Assembly: GCA_017442855.1 (NCBI GenBank)
Contig: JAFSPM010000030.1
Location: 16,575-80,574, forward strand
DNA: 64,000 nt
Direction: 5' to 3'
Source: Bacteroidaceae bacterium
GTDB lineage: Bacteria > Bacteroidota > Bacteroidia > Bacteroidales > Bacteroidaceae
The notes beneath the pieces are model-generated. The model saw nothing but the letters and a program-made list of their open reading frames with translations, was not told the DNA's origin and searched no databases. The translations under genes and the position numbers were made by a program. Every line of letters begins with the position of its first letter. Within the stretch, counting starts at the first letter, position 1. Positions 18,028-28,488 of the stretch are shown here, piece by piece.

Positions 18028-18071
18028 AAAGTGAACCCCGATAGTTTTGTCTAACTATCGGGGTTCACTTT
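18028..18071. terminator. strong hairpin terminator after lutC
   Basis: AAAGTGAACCCCGATAGT (18028-18045) pairs perfectly with ACTATCGGGGTTCACTTT (18054-18071) around an 8-nt loop. The flanking A and T runs suit termination of both lutC and the convergent purU. Confidence 0.85.
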
Positions 18072-18102
18072 ATATAACGATGGGATCACCAAAATGGAAG
18101 AA

Positions 18103-18960
18103 TCAGTTAAAGATCACCGTCTTGTTCTTGAAAGTAAGTATCTTGCGCTCGATGTGCTTCTGAACGGCACGTGAGAGGACAATCTTCTCAAGGTCCTTGC
18201 CCTTGTTGACCAGCGTCTCGATGCTGTCCTTATGGGTGACACGCACCACATCCTGCTCGATGATAGGGCCAGCATCCAACTCGGTAGTGATATAGTGGGC
18301 CGTAGCACCGATAATCTTGACACCACGCTCGAAAGCAGCATGGTAGGGCTTGGCACCGATGAAAGCTGGCAAGAACGAATGATGGATATTGATAATCTTA
18401 TGACGGTAGTGGGCAATCATCTCCTCAGAGATGACCTGCATATATCGAGCCAGTACGATGAAGGTGACACCATTATCGCGCAACAGCTGCATCTCTACCT
18501 CCTCCTGCTTGGCCTTGTTGTCCTTGGTGATGGGCAAGCAGTAGTAAGGAATGCCAAATTGCTGAGCCACAGGACGCATATCCTCGTGGTTGCTGATGAT
18601 AAGCGGTATCTCCACATCCCACTCACCTGCACTGTAGCGTGCCAACAGGTCGTAGAGGCAGTGCGACATCTTGGATACAAAGATGGCCATGCGGGGCTTC
18701 TGGTCGGAGAAATACAGACGGAAGTGCATCTGGTACTTCTGACCATAAAGGGTATTGAAATAGTCTTCTATCTTCTCTTCAGGGATGGCAAACTTCTCGA
18801 GTTGCCACTCAATACGCATGAAGAATATGTTCTCTACCCTATCGACATACTGGTCGAGGTAGATGATGTTTCCCTGGTTGACCGTGATGAAGTTGGTGAC
18901 ATCGGAGATGATGCCAGGCCTGTCAGGGCAGTACAACAATATGATTGCAGTTCGTTTCAT
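18103..18960 (-). CDS. purU: formyltetrahydrofolate deformylase
   Basis: 285 residues. The N-terminal ACT domain (ILLYCPDRPGIISDVTNFIT) covers residues about 1-85. A formyltransferase-fold catalytic domain follows (HHSFLPAFIGAKPYHAAFERG, ATAHYITTELDAGPII, with the catalytic Asn-His-Asp set represented by NIHHSF and the late Asp). PurU hydrolyses 10-formyl-THF to THF and formate, feeding formate to purine synthesis. Its start overlaps the end of the tricorn-like protease gene by 4 nt. The convergent lutC terminator lies beyond its stop. Confidence 0.95.
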   Translation of the reverse strand: MKRTAIILLYCPDRPGIISDVTNFITVNQGNIIYLDQYVDRVENIFFMRIEWQLEKFAIPEEKIEDYFNTLYGQKYQMHFRLYFSDQKPRMAIFVSKMSHCLYDLLARYSAGEWDVEIPLIISNHEDMRPVAQQFGIPYYCLPITKDNKAKQEEVEMQLLRDNGVTFIVLARYMQVISEEMIAHYRHKIINIHHSFLPAFIGAKPYHAAFERGVKIIGATAHYITTELDAGPIIEQDVVRVTHKDSIETLVNKGKDLEKIVLSRAVQKHIERKILTFKNKTVIFN

Positions 18961-21900
18961 TTTACTTCTTTCATCATTTCTTTAACAGCGGTTTCCAACT
19001 GGCGGTCATAGCCATTCATCACATCCTCTGGAGTATTATAGACGGTGATGTCAGGCTTGAGTTCGGTATTCTCACCATAAACGCCATTCATATCTACACA
19101 ACCCACCTGAGGGATGCCAAATACGAGGGTGTTGTCCATCAGTGTCTCCCACCACACAGCAGTCATGGTGCCTGCTACAGGTGAGCCGATAAGCTTACCA
19201 ATGCCTAAAGTCTTATATACCAACGGGAAGCCGTGTCCATTGCTATAGTCGTTCTCACAGATAAGCACACACGATGGCTTGGTCCATTTGTTATAGGGGT
19301 CGTAGCCGATGTACTGGTTGCGAGGCACGAAATGCTGGTACTCCTTGCCATCCAACAGGGTGCAGAGGTCATCGTGCAACCAACCACCACCGTTGTTGCG
19401 CTCATCAACGATAACGGCCTGCTTCTGACGGTTCTCATCGCTGAGGATATCAGCATACACCTGACGGAAGCTCTGGCTATCCATCGCACGAACATGCACG
19501 TAGGCCACCTTACCGCCTGAGAGTTTCTCGACCAACTTCTTGTTGCGATCTACCCAACGCTTGTAGAGCAGGTCGGTAAGCTCGGAAGCAGATACAGGCT
19601 TCACGGTCACATCGAAGCGCTTGCCGGTACTGGGGTTATAGACGCTCACAAGTACTGGCTTGCCAGCCTTGCCATCCAGCATAGGATAGTAGTCGGTGTC
19701 CTTGCCGATGGGTTGACCATCAATCTTCTCGATGATGCTACCCTCGCCTACGTCGGTCTTCTTCACAGCAAACGGACCTTTGGCAACGACTTCCTTCACC
19801 TTGAGGCCATCGCCCGTATAGCTCCAGTCGTAGAACAAGCCCAACGAAGCAGTTGTGAGCTGAGGACCTGCAGGACTATAGCGCGTACCAGTATGCGAAG
19901 CGTTGAGCTCGCCCAACATCTCGCTGGTCATCTCGGCAAAGTCGTAGTTATTGTTGATGTAGGGCAAGAAACGGCGATAGTTGTCGCGCATCTTGTTCCA
20001 ATCGGTCCCGTGCAGGTTGACATCATAGAATTTATCGAGTACCTGTTGCCAGATATGGTCGAAGAAGTATTCACGCTCCTGGGCAGGACGATAGTTGAAG
20101 TTGGCCTCAAAGTCGATATTCTTGCTGCTCTTCTTCTCCAGATCCACCTCCTTGATGCCACCCTGGGTAGCGAGGTAGAGCTTCTTGAAATCCTTATCTG
20201 GCACCAACTCAGCACGACCCACATTCTTCAGCACAATAGAGGTACTGCCCTCCTTGAGATCGTGCATCCAAAGGTCGGCCCCTGCCTCGAACGAAGCGGT
20301 GTAGTAGAGTTTGTCGCCCTTGGTGTTGAGCACAGCATCTGCCAGATGGGAAGAGTTGACGGTGAGGCGTATCACACGGTCCTTGCAATTGTCGAAGTCG
20401 AACTGCAAAGGCTCAACCTCCTTCTTATCTGAATCACCATTATCCTTTGATTTGGTGTCTTTAGCATCTTTCTTACCAGCAGCCTTGTCATCTTTTTCTT
20501 TATCTTTGTCCTTGTCTTTCTCGGCTTCTTCACGCAGAGCGGTTTCTTCCTTTGTCTGACGGAACTGTTCGTAAGCATCGAGGTCGAAGAACATGATATA
20601 GACGTCATCCTCAGCGCCCCAGCTACCATGACTGCGGTAGCCAGCACGGTCGGAGGCAAAGATCATCGCCTTACCACCCAGTACCCACTTGGCACTTACA
20701 TCGTTATAGCCACTCTGAGTGAGGTTGTGTATCTCGCCATTGCCAGAGGCATTGACCAGTGCCACATCCTTGTTGTTCCAACCACCATAACCAATGTAGT
20801 TTGTGAGCAACCAACGACTATCAGGGCTCCACTGGAACCACTGGTCGCCATCGCTGTAGCTGTATTCATACTTGCCATCCATAGCGGTAACAACCTTCTT
20901 CGTAGCGAGGTCAATGACACGCAAGGTGGTACGGTTCTCCAAGAAAGCTACTTTCTTGCCATCAGGACTGTAGTAAGGCTGGAAAGACGTTATCTTGGTA
21001 TTGGTGAGGCGCTCTTCCTTGATATCAGTAGCATAGGTAAACAACTTCTCGTCTTCCTTGCCCAACTTGGCCTGATAGATCTGCCAATAGCCATCACGCT
21101 CGGCTGCATAGACCAATGCACGACCATCAGGGGCGAAATCAATGCCTCGCTCTTGCTGAGGGGTATCGGTAATGCGCTTGGTAGTATTATACTCCACAGA
21201 GGTTACATACACATCGCCATGCATGATGAAAGCCACTTCTTTGCCATTGGGTGATACGGCCACATCAGTAGCCCCACGGCTCTGCACCTGACGAATCAGG
21301 TCTTTGTCGTTGCGGTCGGTCACCACGGTGACATTCACCTTCTGTGGCTGGGCACCTTCTTTCAAGGTATAGAGTTCGCCATTATACCCAAAGCACAAGG
21401 TACCGTTGTTGGCCACACTGAGGAAACGCACGGGATGGTCCTTCATGGTGGTAAGCTGCACATCATTGCTATCGTTGATACCACGCTTGAACACGTTGAA
21501 CGTGCCTTTCTGCTCGCTCAGGTAGTAGAACGATTGTCCATCTGGTGCCCATACAGGGTTACGGTCTTCGCCGTAATAGGTGGTGAGCTGTTTGTATTCA
21601 TACGCCTTGCCCTTAGGAGTAGCCATCCACACATCGCGTGTCACCGACGATTCGTGATGCTTGCGCCACTGGTCTTCCATACCTTTCCTATCGTGATAGA
21701 GCAACACACCATTCTTGCCCACATTGACATCTTCCAACGTCACTGACGAGAACAGATGAGGGCGTCCACCCTGAATGCTCACCGTATAAACCTGCTGGTA
21801 ACGCTGGGGGAAGATGACCGACTCTGCATCGGGCATCAAATTCGCCTGGAACAGGACAGTGTTGGCATCCAAGAAAGCCATAGGCAGCTCATTGCCCGAG

Positions 21901-22214
21901 TGGGTGGTGAGGCGACGAGGAGTACCCCCGTCACGACTCATGATATAGAGGTCGTAGCCACCTTCACGTGCCGAAGCAAATACAATCTGCTTGCTATCGG
22001 GGCTCCACACAGGATAGGAGTCCTGTGCAGCATTGGTGGTAAGCTGGGTAGCCTTGCCACCGCCAACGGGTACGGTAAAGATATCACCTTTATACGAGAA
22101 GGCTATGACGGTGCCATCGGGAGAGATGGCGTTATGACGCATCCACAGGGGATTGTCCTGGGCAACGGCACCCGCTGTTACCAGGAGTGCCAGAAACAAA
22201 CACTTTACTTTCAT
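18957..22214 (-). CDS. tricorn-like S41 peptidase, secreted
   Basis: 1085 residues with an N-terminal signal peptide (MKVKCLFLALLVTAGAVAQ). Beta-propeller-like repeats cover the first half (SPDGTVIAFSYKGDIF, WSPDSKQIVFASAREGG, SPDGKKVAFLENR). A charged low-complexity linker rich in K and D lies near residues 560-605. Then come the tricorn core, a PDZ-like segment (GEGSIIEKIDGQPIG) and an S41 catalytic domain with the probable nucleophile Ser in NDYSNGHGF near residue 990. It probably degrades peptides in the periplasm. It is followed directly by purU (4-nt overlap), although the functions seem unrelated. Confidence 0.92.
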   Translation of the reverse strand: MKVKCLFLALLVTAGAVAQDNPLWMRHNAISPDGTVIAFSYKGDIFTVPVGGGKATQLTTNAAQDSYPVWSPDSKQIVFASAREGGYDLYIMSRDGGTPRRLTTHSGNELPMAFLDANTVLFQANLMPDAESVIFPQRYQQVYTVSIQGGRPHLFSSVTLEDVNVGKNGVLLYHDRKGMEDQWRKHHESSVTRDVWMATPKGKAYEYKQLTTYYGEDRNPVWAPDGQSFYYLSEQKGTFNVFKRGINDSNDVQLTTMKDHPVRFLSVANNGTLCFGYNGELYTLKEGAQPQKVNVTVVTDRNDKDLIRQVQSRGATDVAVSPNGKEVAFIMHGDVYVTSVEYNTTKRITDTPQQERGIDFAPDGRALVYAAERDGYWQIYQAKLGKEDEKLFTYATDIKEERLTNTKITSFQPYYSPDGKKVAFLENRTTLRVIDLATKKVVTAMDGKYEYSYSDGDQWFQWSPDSRWLLTNYIGYGGWNNKDVALVNASGNGEIHNLTQSGYNDVSAKWVLGGKAMIFASDRAGYRSHGSWGAEDDVYIMFFDLDAYEQFRQTKEETALREEAEKDKDKDKEKDDKAAGKKDAKDTKSKDNGDSDKKEVEPLQFDFDNCKDRVIRLTVNSSHLADAVLNTKGDKLYYTASFEAGADLWMHDLKEGSTSIVLKNVGRAELVPDKDFKKLYLATQGGIKEVDLEKKSSKNIDFEANFNYRPAQEREYFFDHIWQQVLDKFYDVNLHGTDWNKMRDNYRRFLPYINNNYDFAEMTSEMLGELNASHTGTRYSPAGPQLTTASLGLFYDWSYTGDGLKVKEVVAKGPFAVKKTDVGEGSIIEKIDGQPIGKDTDYYPMLDGKAGKPVLVSVYNPSTGKRFDVTVKPVSASELTDLLYKRWVDRNKKLVEKLSGGKVAYVHVRAMDSQSFRQVYADILSDENRQKQAVIVDERNNGGGWLHDDLCTLLDGKEYQHFVPRNQYIGYDPYNKWTKPSCVLICENDYSNGHGFPLVYKTLGIGKLIGSPVAGTMTAVWWETLMDNTLVFGIPQVGCVDMNGVYGENTELKPDITVYNTPEDVMNGYDRQLETAVKEMMKEVK

Positions 22215-22283
22215 ATCTTTATTATTTTATTTTCATCTATTAGACGGAACCGATGGCCACAGAAGTTGCTGCTGGCAGCTATT

Positions 22284-22898
22284 TTATCCGAAATCTAATT
22301 CTTTGGGGCCCTCACGCAACACTTCTGGTTCGCCAGTGGTACAGTCAATGACGGCAGAGCCTACAGTATCGCCAAAGCCTCCGTCGATGACGATATCTAC
22401 CTGATTGCCCAAACGCTCGTCCATCAGTTCGGGGTTCACCAGGTAATCTACCTCATCCTCCTCGCTGAAAGGTAACGATGCCACCATCAACGGGGCATCG
22501 AGCACACTGCATATCTCACGCACAATGGCATTGTCGGGCATGCGGAAGCCCACCTCCTTACGGTTGCGGAAGATGCGGGGCAAGCGACTTGTGGCGTTTA
22601 GGATGAAGGTAAAAGGCCCAGGAAGGTTGCGCTTCATCAACTTGAACGAGTTGTTGTCCACCTTGGCATACTCGCTGATGGTACTCATGTCATAGCAAAT
22701 CACCGAGAGGTGGTTCTTGCGCGGGTCGATGTCCTTCAAACGGCATACCTGCTCCACCGCACGCTCTTTCAAGGCATTGCAAGCCAAAGCATACTTGGTA
22801 TCGGTGGGCATAATGATGATACCCCCATCGTTCAGCACATCCACTACCTCCTGTATGTCGGCAGGGTTGTTGTTCTTTTCATAGAGTTTCAGTATCAT
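22284..22898 (-). CDS. Sua5/YciO/TsaC-family protein (threonylcarbamoyl-AMP synthase fold)
   Basis: 204 residues with the YrdC-like fold motifs: GGIIIMPTDTKYALAC, KNHLSVICYDMSTISEYAKV, LPGPFTFILNAT and EVGFRMPDN. Family members make threonylcarbamoyl-AMP for the tRNA t6A modification, but the length and sequence are nearer to the YciO subgroup, whose role is less certain. It starts 4 nt after the stop of the HAD phosphatase gene and precedes the tricorn-like gene by 69 nt. Confidence 0.88.
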   Translation of the reverse strand: MILKLYEKNNNPADIQEVVDVLNDGGIIIMPTDTKYALACNALKERAVEQVCRLKDIDPRKNHLSVICYDMSTISEYAKVDNNSFKLMKRNLPGPFTFILNATSRLPRIFRNRKEVGFRMPDNAIVREICSVLDAPLMVASLPFSEEDEVDYLVNPELMDERLGNQVDIVIDGGFGDTVGSAVIDCTTGEPEVLREGPKELDFG

Positions 22899-22902
22899 GG
22901 TT

Positions 22903-23700
22903 CTATCCTATTACTCCAAAATGTCTCAAGGCATTCGCAATGCCATCCTCGTCAACGGTATCGGTAATATAGTCGGCTACGGCCTTCACGCTGTCAAGGG
23001 CATTGCCCATAGCCACACCTATAGCAGCATGTTGTATCATGGAGATGTCGTTGCCTCCATCGCCAAAGGCCATCGTTTCCTCAAGGCTGATGCCGAAGTG
23101 ACGGATAATCTCATCTATGCCCTGTTGCTTGGTGCATCCTTTGGTGGTGATATCCACAAAGGCAGGATGCCAGCGTCCCATCTCGCAATCGGGCACTAAT
23201 GGTTGCAGTTCGGCTTCCTGCTTCTCATTCACAAAGGTGGTGAGCTGAATGATGTCCTTGCCCTCGGCAATGGCCTCAGCCACTGTCTTCTCTTCAAGCT
23301 GCACACCTACCTTTAATTGTCGGTAGAATAATTCTTCAAAGATTTCTCCGCTATCGCAAATCACCATATTGTGCTCCCCTACTATCAAGTTGGGTATGCC
23401 ACGCTCGGTGGCATAACGAGTGATGATTTCTATACTGCGGTGTGAGATGGGGTGCTTGCTGATGACGGTGTCGCCAGCAAAGCAATAGCCTCCGTTCATG
23501 GTGATATAACCATCGATAAGGTTACGTTCCTCCAACGCTTGGACATTGTTAATGATAATCTTGGGTCGCCCCGTAGAAATAAAAATCTGCACACCGCGGG
23601 CTTTCGCCTCCGCAATGGCAGACACGGTAGAAACGGGTATCTGGTGAGTCTTAAAGCTCACCAGTGTCCCGTCTATATCGAAGAACAATGCCTTAATCAC
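22903..23700 (-). CDS. Cof-type HAD-IIB phosphatase
   Basis: 265 residues. HAD motif I is [10 protein letters not shown] near residue 8, motif [10 protein letters not shown], and motif [16 protein letters not shown] near residue 215, with a C2-type cap between. This is the Cof/YbiV group, cytoplasmic phosphatases acting on sugar phosphates and other small phosphomonoesters; the substrate is not predictable. The start overlaps the nagB stop by 4 nt, so it may serve amino sugar metabolism. Confidence 0.92.
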   Translation of the reverse strand: MIKALFFDIDGTLVSFKTHQIPVSTVSAIAEAKARGVQIFISTGRPKIIINNVQALEERNLIDGYITMNGGYCFAGDTVISKHPISHRSIEIITRYATERGIPNLIVGEHNMVICDSGEIFEELFYRQLKVGVQLEEKTVAEAIAEGKDIIQLTTFVNEKQEAELQPLVPDCEMGRWHPAFVDITTKGCTKQQGIDEIIRHFGISLEETMAFGDGGNDISMIQHAAIGVAMGNALDSVKAVADYITDTVDEDGIANALRHFGVIG

Positions 23701-24491
23701 AACAGGTTGCCTGCTTCAATATCCTTGAAGTAACGGTAAGTACCTACTTTCAGTTCCTCGCAAGCAGCGTCGTCGCACACAATGATGCCCTTTGGATGCA
23801 TCTGCAAGGCGCTGACTGTCCACATGTGGGTTACACCGCCCTCAATAGCATGTTGCAATGCGCGGGCCTTATTGTGACCATTGACGATAATCATCACTTC
23901 CTTGGCATCCATCACAGTACCTACACCTACGGTCAGCGCCGTCTTTGGCACTTTATTAATATCGTTGTCAAAGAAACGAGAGTTAGCGATGATAGTATCA
24001 GTGGTCAGTGTTTTCTGACGAGTGCGTGAAGTCAGTGAAGAGCCTGGCTCATTGAAAGCGATATGTCCGTCAGGACCAATGCCACCCATGAACAGATCAA
24101 CACCACCGTAAGCCTTGATCTTTGCCTCGAAGCGAGCACACTCAGCCTCCAGGTCAGGAGCGTTACCATTCAGGATATTGGTATTTTCAGCCTTGATATT
24201 GATATGGCCGAAGAAGTTGTTCCACATAAAGCTGTAGTAGCTCTCAGGGTGTTCCTTTGGCAAACCTACATATTCGTCCATGTTGAAGGTAACGACGTTT
24301 TCAAAAGACACCTTACCTTGTTTGTTCAGTTCAATCAATTCGTGGTACATGCCCAGGGGTGATGAGCCAGTAGGACAGCCAAGTACGAAAGGCTTCTCTG
24401 CCGTTGGTTTAGCGGCATTAATCTTTGAAGCCACATAGTTGGCAGCCCATTTGGATACCAACTGATAGTTCGGTTCAATAATTACTCTCAT
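23697..24491 (-). CDS. nagB: glucosamine-6-phosphate deaminase
   Basis: 264 residues, normal NagB length. Family blocks include [53 protein letters not shown] with the catalytic His, and [12 protein letters not shown]. It converts glucosamine 6-phosphate to fructose 6-phosphate and ammonia in the cytoplasm. It overlaps the HAD phosphatase by 4 nt and lies 26 nt after the flavodiiron gene on the same strand. Confidence 0.96.
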   Translation of the reverse strand: MRVIIEPNYQLVSKWAANYVASKINAAKPTAEKPFVLGCPTGSSPLGMYHELIELNKQGKVSFENVVTFNMDEYVGLPKEHPESYYSFMWNNFFGHINIKAENTNILNGNAPDLEAECARFEAKIKAYGGVDLFMGGIGPDGHIAFNEPGSSLTSRTRQKTLTTDTIIANSRFFDNDINKVPKTALTVGVGTVMDAKEVMIIVNGHNKARALQHAIEGGVTHMWTVSALQMHPKGIIVCDDAACEELKVGTYRYFKDIEAGNLL

Positions 24492-24517
24492 TGTCTTAAA
24501 AAATTTAATGTGTTTAT

Positions 24518-25711
24518 TTAGTTGTTATTTATCGCTTTCGCCATTGCTTCTGCCAACGCCTCACACTGTTCTTCAACAGACGCCAGCATGCCCTGCTTCA
24601 TCTCCACAGGTTCGCCCACTAATGTAAAGTGGCTCTTCTCGGCAAACTCACCCAGCAGTCCCACTGCCTTACCAGCCCAGCTGAAGGAACCAAACCAGCC
24701 CAGGCAACGGCCCTTGATGTCGCGCATCAGAATCTTGCTCAAGATGGCTTCAATCTCAGGATAGAGCTGGGTGTTATACGTCGGACTACCGATAATCAGT
24801 CCGTTATATTTGAAGATATCTTCCAAGATATACGACGGATGACTCTTGCTGACGTTGTGCATCACCACATTCTTCACGCCATTGGCCGTGAGATGTTTGG
24901 CAATGAGCTCAGCCATCTGCTCGGTGTGTCCATACATGCTGCCATAGACAATCACCACACCCTTGTCGGCATCATAGCGACTCAGTCGGTCGTAGATACC
25001 TACCACCTTGGCGATGTTCTCCGTCCATACAGGACCATGGGTAGAGCAGATCATCTGAATAGGAAGTGCACCCAACTTCTGCAAGGCCTTCTGCACAGGT
25101 GAGCCATACTTGCCCACGATGTTGGCATAGTAGCGCACCATCTCGTCCCAGTACTTGTCGAGGTTTATCTGGGTATCTATCGGGCCACCATCTACTGTGC
25201 CATAGGTGCCAAAGGCATCGGCAGAGAAGAGTACCTGCTCGCTTGCGTCATAGGTCACCATCACCTCGGGCCAGTGTACCATAGGTGCCATGTAGAACGA
25301 CAACTTATGATGCCCCAATTCAAGGGTATCACCCTCTTTCACTACAAGGCGCTGACTCTCCACGCCATAGTACCCATCAATCATGCCAAAGGTCTTCACA
25401 TTGCCCACCAGAGTTACCTCAGGATAATATTGCTTAATCAAAGCAATCGAACTGGAATGGTCGGGCTCCATGTGGTTCACTATCAGGTAGTCGATAGGGC
25501 GTTCGCCCAAGATAGCCTTAATTTGCTGCAAGAAGATGTCGAAGTAGCCAATCTCAACGGTATCTATCAATGCTACTTTCTCATCTACAATAAGATATGA
25601 GTTATAGGACACGCCATAGGGAATGGGCCACATACCCTCAAACAGATGGGTGTTGCGATCGTTCACACCCACATAATGTATCTTGCCTTTCAGCAGAGAG
25701 AGATCTTTCAT
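24518..25711 (-). CDS. fprA: flavodiiron protein (FprA-type A flavoprotein)
   Basis: 397 residues. The N-terminal metallo-beta-lactamase-like domain keeps the di-iron ligands: NHMEPDHSS near residue 80, HWPEVM near 147, SADAFG near 165 and CSTHGPVW near 225. A C-terminal flavodoxin domain follows ([30 protein letters not shown]). Such proteins reduce O2 to water or NO to N2O, protecting anaerobes. It has its own -7 box upstream (25738-25745) and is followed by nagB 26 nt later. Confidence 0.95.
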   Translation of the reverse strand: MKDLSLLKGKIHYVGVNDRNTHLFEGMWPIPYGVSYNSYLIVDEKVALIDTVEIGYFDIFLQQIKAILGERPIDYLIVNHMEPDHSSSIALIKQYYPEVTLVGNVKTFGMIDGYYGVESQRLVVKEGDTLELGHHKLSFYMAPMVHWPEVMVTYDASEQVLFSADAFGTYGTVDGGPIDTQINLDKYWDEMVRYYANIVGKYGSPVQKALQKLGALPIQMICSTHGPVWTENIAKVVGIYDRLSRYDADKGVVIVYGSMYGHTEQMAELIAKHLTANGVKNVVMHNVSKSHPSYILEDIFKYNGLIIGSPTYNTQLYPEIEAILSKILMRDIKGRCLGWFGSFSWAGKAVGLLGEFAEKSHFTLVGEPVEMKQGMLASVEEQCEALAEAMAKAINNN

Positions 25712-25737
25712 GTTACGTCTTTATTAGTTCCAAACCG

Positions 25738-25745
25738 CAAAAATA
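25738..25745 (-). promoter_or_regulatory. -7 box of fprA
   Basis: TATTTTTG on the minus strand, 26 nt before the fprA ATG. No TTTG lies 20 nt further upstream. Confidence 0.5.
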
Positions 25746-25760
25746 GGAAAAATATTCGTT

Positions 25761-26534
25761 TTACTCATCATTTTTCTGCTGTTTTTTTGCTTGATCGAAC
25801 CTCTGCCAAGCTAAATCGGCATAAACATACCGCTGTACATCCTTTGTAGGCAATAGTGCCGTATAAAAAAAACGCTGATTTGCCCACTTGCGAAGCGTCT
25901 CAATACTACCTCCACCAGACACCACAGCTATTGTGCCACGATTATAGGCCGTAGCCACCAGACGCACTTGCTCTTCTACAGGCAAATCAGCCAACCCCTG
26001 ATAATCTATGTAGGTGAGTTTGATGAACATGGCCACATACACACATTGCCATATTTCATCCTCTATACGGCTCAATCGCACCCTGCGGGCCATGCGGGTA
26101 TCGTCGGTATCAAAATAAGCATCATATTGTGAGGGGTAAGCACTTTTCATCCAACGTTTTTCCAACCGTTCCACAAACGAGGGTTTCATCTGGAAGCGTC
26201 CAATGCTGAAGTCAAAGCCCTTGCTGCCCATGGTGACATAGGTGCCACCCACTGCTGTGGTCTCAAGCTGGTCTTGCAAAGCACTATAGCGCAGCATCTC
26301 AGGAAACACGATGGCCTCTGCCACATCAGCAGGCACGTCGAACGCCGTCCATATCTCGTTCCAAGCCTCACGGTGACTATCAGCAAAACGGGCTGCCTCT
26401 TCCCATGCCTGTGTCAAGGCGGAGACATCATTTTGTGCATCAGCAGCAACAAAAGGACATGTAGAGAGAAAAGCGGTTGCGCCCATAAAGAGCACAACCG
26501 CCATCTGTTTCTGAAGCTTCTTCACAGTCTTCAT
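25761..26534 (-). CDS. secreted lysozyme-like/SLT-like protein
   Basis: 257 residues with a signal peptide (MKTVKKLQKQMAVVLFMGAT, then TAFLSTCPFVAADAQ). The mature part shows the three spaced motifs of lytic transglycosylases in altered form: a Glu in AIVFPEMLRYS, SIGRFQMKPSFVE in place of the GLMQI-type block, and LVATAYNRGT in place of AYNAG. This suggests a lysozyme-like fold acting on peptidoglycan, but the assignment is inferential. It follows the large secreted protein gene by 3 nt, so the two are co-transcribed. Confidence 0.6.
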   Translation of the reverse strand: MKTVKKLQKQMAVVLFMGATAFLSTCPFVAADAQNDVSALTQAWEEAARFADSHREAWNEIWTAFDVPADVAEAIVFPEMLRYSALQDQLETTAVGGTYVTMGSKGFDFSIGRFQMKPSFVERLEKRWMKSAYPSQYDAYFDTDDTRMARRVRLSRIEDEIWQCVYVAMFIKLTYIDYQGLADLPVEEQVRLVATAYNRGTIAVVSGGGSIETLRKWANQRFFYTALLPTKDVQRYVYADLAWQRFDQAKKQQKNDE

Positions 26535-26537
26535 CCA

Positions 26538-28403
26538 TCAAAGCTTATAGGTGCATTTCTTAATCTGCAAGGTTTCATCACCTGTTGTATCGTCAATAGA
26601 GATATAGTAATCCACCCAGATAATTCGACTACTACTTACTTCCCATGCACGCGGAGCCACCTCATCGCCCTCTGGCAGACTAATAAAGCCACCCTCAGCA
26701 TTATAGCGCACGGTACGTTTGCCATCTTGAGAGGTCCATGTTGCACTCTCTGGCTTTTGCACTTTCTTGATGTCATTCATAGCTGCTTTGTATTCCACAG
26801 CCTTCCAGCTACCGTTGTTCCACTCGTAGAATTCACCGGCACTATTGGTTTTGTATAAGCCTTTGCCTCTCAAAGCATCATCCACGCTGGCCGACACTTG
26901 CGACTCAGGATACATGAATCCGTAACCGTCAGTAATCTTGATGGTCTGCACCACCTCTTCATTATACATAGGAGGATATTCGCTTGGGAACTCAGCGTAG
27001 GCCTCGCCCAACACATCAGTAGCATGAATCACCAAATTCAAAGGCACACGCCACAAAGCGCACTCAGGAATGAGTTCGTCCTTGATGGCCTGACGCTGGA
27101 TACTGATGGCTTGGGGCATATTCTGCTTGAGCTGATTGACACGCTTCACCAAATCATCATGCCACAGCTTGGCCACTCGCTGGCGGTAAGTCTTAATCAT
27201 TTCCAGTGCTTGCAGATACAATGGATTATATACACTGGCATTGTCGGTGCTGTAAATCTGCTTCTTCAAATCCTCCACCTTCTTGCGTTCAGCGGCAGCA
27301 AACGACACGTCACCTGCAGCCAATTCAGATTCTGGCAGCAGTTTCTGAATCTTGTTCACGTACTGGTTCATGGCCTGCTGGGTCTGCTGTATGCTTGCCA
27401 TCTTGCTTTGCATCTGGTTGACATTGTTCATTAAGTCGTTCAGATTGCCCATGCCCGCCATAGGTGAAGCACTTTGCTGTGCCTGCATCAGCTCGGCACT
27501 CAGTTTCTGGCCAAACGCCTTGGCCTCTTTTTCAAGGTTTGGATCAGTAGCCGACTTTTGTTTGCTGTAAGCCTGTGCCCTTTTCGAAAGTGCATCCATC
27601 TGCTTATCGGCAGCATCGGGGTTGGTAGCTGCCATAGCGCTGGCCTTTTTGTATTCAGAGGCAGGGATACCCGTATATTTACGCAACTGGGCATCGTACT
27701 TGTCGTAGATGGCATCAGTCTTCGAAGTCATCTGCCGTATCATGGCGTTCTCGTCCATGCTCTCCATATTATCCAACGCACTCATGTCGAAGCCGTCGCC
27801 CAACACAGCCTTCGCCACCTTCTGTGAGATGCGCTCACGCTCAGCATCCGACAGGTTATCGTTCTCAAGCGCCTTGATATCCGCATCCGACAATCCTAAG
27901 TCTTTTAAGATTTGGTTAGCCTTATCTCGCCACTGTTTGGTGTATTCGTCGTCGCAGGTGGCATCCTCATTCAGCTCCTCTGCACGGATCGAGACCTTCT
28001 TGATAGCACGATAATAGAGAATCTGCGTGTCTTCATCGGGTTCTATCAACTGAGCCACTGAAGGCACTGCTGGCAGTTCCTTCATCAAGGCATCAGCTGA
28101 TGATGCCGTGCTGGGCACCACAGCCTCATCCCACGTAAGGGTGCTTTGGCGCTTGGGCTGCAATTGCTCTTTGGCAGAAGCCACTCCTAAGCCTCCGTCA
28201 TCGTCGCTGTTACTGCGAGAAGAACGACTTGTGCTTCTTGAGCTGGAATCGTCTTCCTCTTCCTCCTCCTCTTCAACTGTTTGGGTTGATTTTGTCAGTT
28301 CCTTAGCTTTGTTGAGGGCTTTCTTCAGGAACCCTTGTGCATCGGCCTGCTGGGCAGGGACCAACAGCAGAGCCATTACCAATAAAGTTATCAGTTTCTT
28401 CAT
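26538..28403 (-). CDS. secreted hypothetical protein with QGFLKK N terminus
   Basis: 621 residues. A signal peptide ends at ADAQ, followed by GFLKKALNKAKELTKS, then an acidic run and a Ser/Arg-rich low-complexity stretch (about residues 45-75). A long Lys/Asp/Ala-rich, mostly helical region spans about 120-430. The C-terminal part has Trp and Gly and could be beta-rich (YEWNNGSWKAVEYK, GKRTVRYNAEGGF). No family is recognised. The N terminus resembles that of the OmpA-domain protein just upstream, so the two may be related lineage-specific surface or periplasmic proteins. It is followed after 3 nt by the SLT-like gene, which hints at a cell-wall role. Confidence 0.75.
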   Translation of the reverse strand: MKKLITLLVMALLLVPAQQADAQGFLKKALNKAKELTKSTQTVEEEEEEEDDSSSRSTSRSSRSNSDDDGGLGVASAKEQLQPKRQSTLTWDEAVVPSTASSADALMKELPAVPSVAQLIEPDEDTQILYYRAIKKVSIRAEELNEDATCDDEYTKQWRDKANQILKDLGLSDADIKALENDNLSDAERERISQKVAKAVLGDGFDMSALDNMESMDENAMIRQMTSKTDAIYDKYDAQLRKYTGIPASEYKKASAMAATNPDAADKQMDALSKRAQAYSKQKSATDPNLEKEAKAFGQKLSAELMQAQQSASPMAGMGNLNDLMNNVNQMQSKMASIQQTQQAMNQYVNKIQKLLPESELAAGDVSFAAAERKKVEDLKKQIYSTDNASVYNPLYLQALEMIKTYRQRVAKLWHDDLVKRVNQLKQNMPQAISIQRQAIKDELIPECALWRVPLNLVIHATDVLGEAYAEFPSEYPPMYNEEVVQTIKITDGYGFMYPESQVSASVDDALRGKGLYKTNSAGEFYEWNNGSWKAVEYKAAMNDIKKVQKPESATWTSQDGKRTVRYNAEGGFISLPEGDEVAPRAWEVSSSRIIWVDYYISIDDTTGDETLQIKKCTYKL

Positions 28404-28488
28404 AATCTTAATTTAATACCCGAAACATTACTATCGTTTGGTCTTAGATATTAGTAATGTTCATGCTTACACATTAGTAATGTATATT

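Noticed and set aside
20420-20540. Lys/Asp-rich low-complexity stretch in the tricorn-like gene taken as an assembly error
   Set aside because: The frame stays open and such charged linkers are common between the propeller and core of these proteases.
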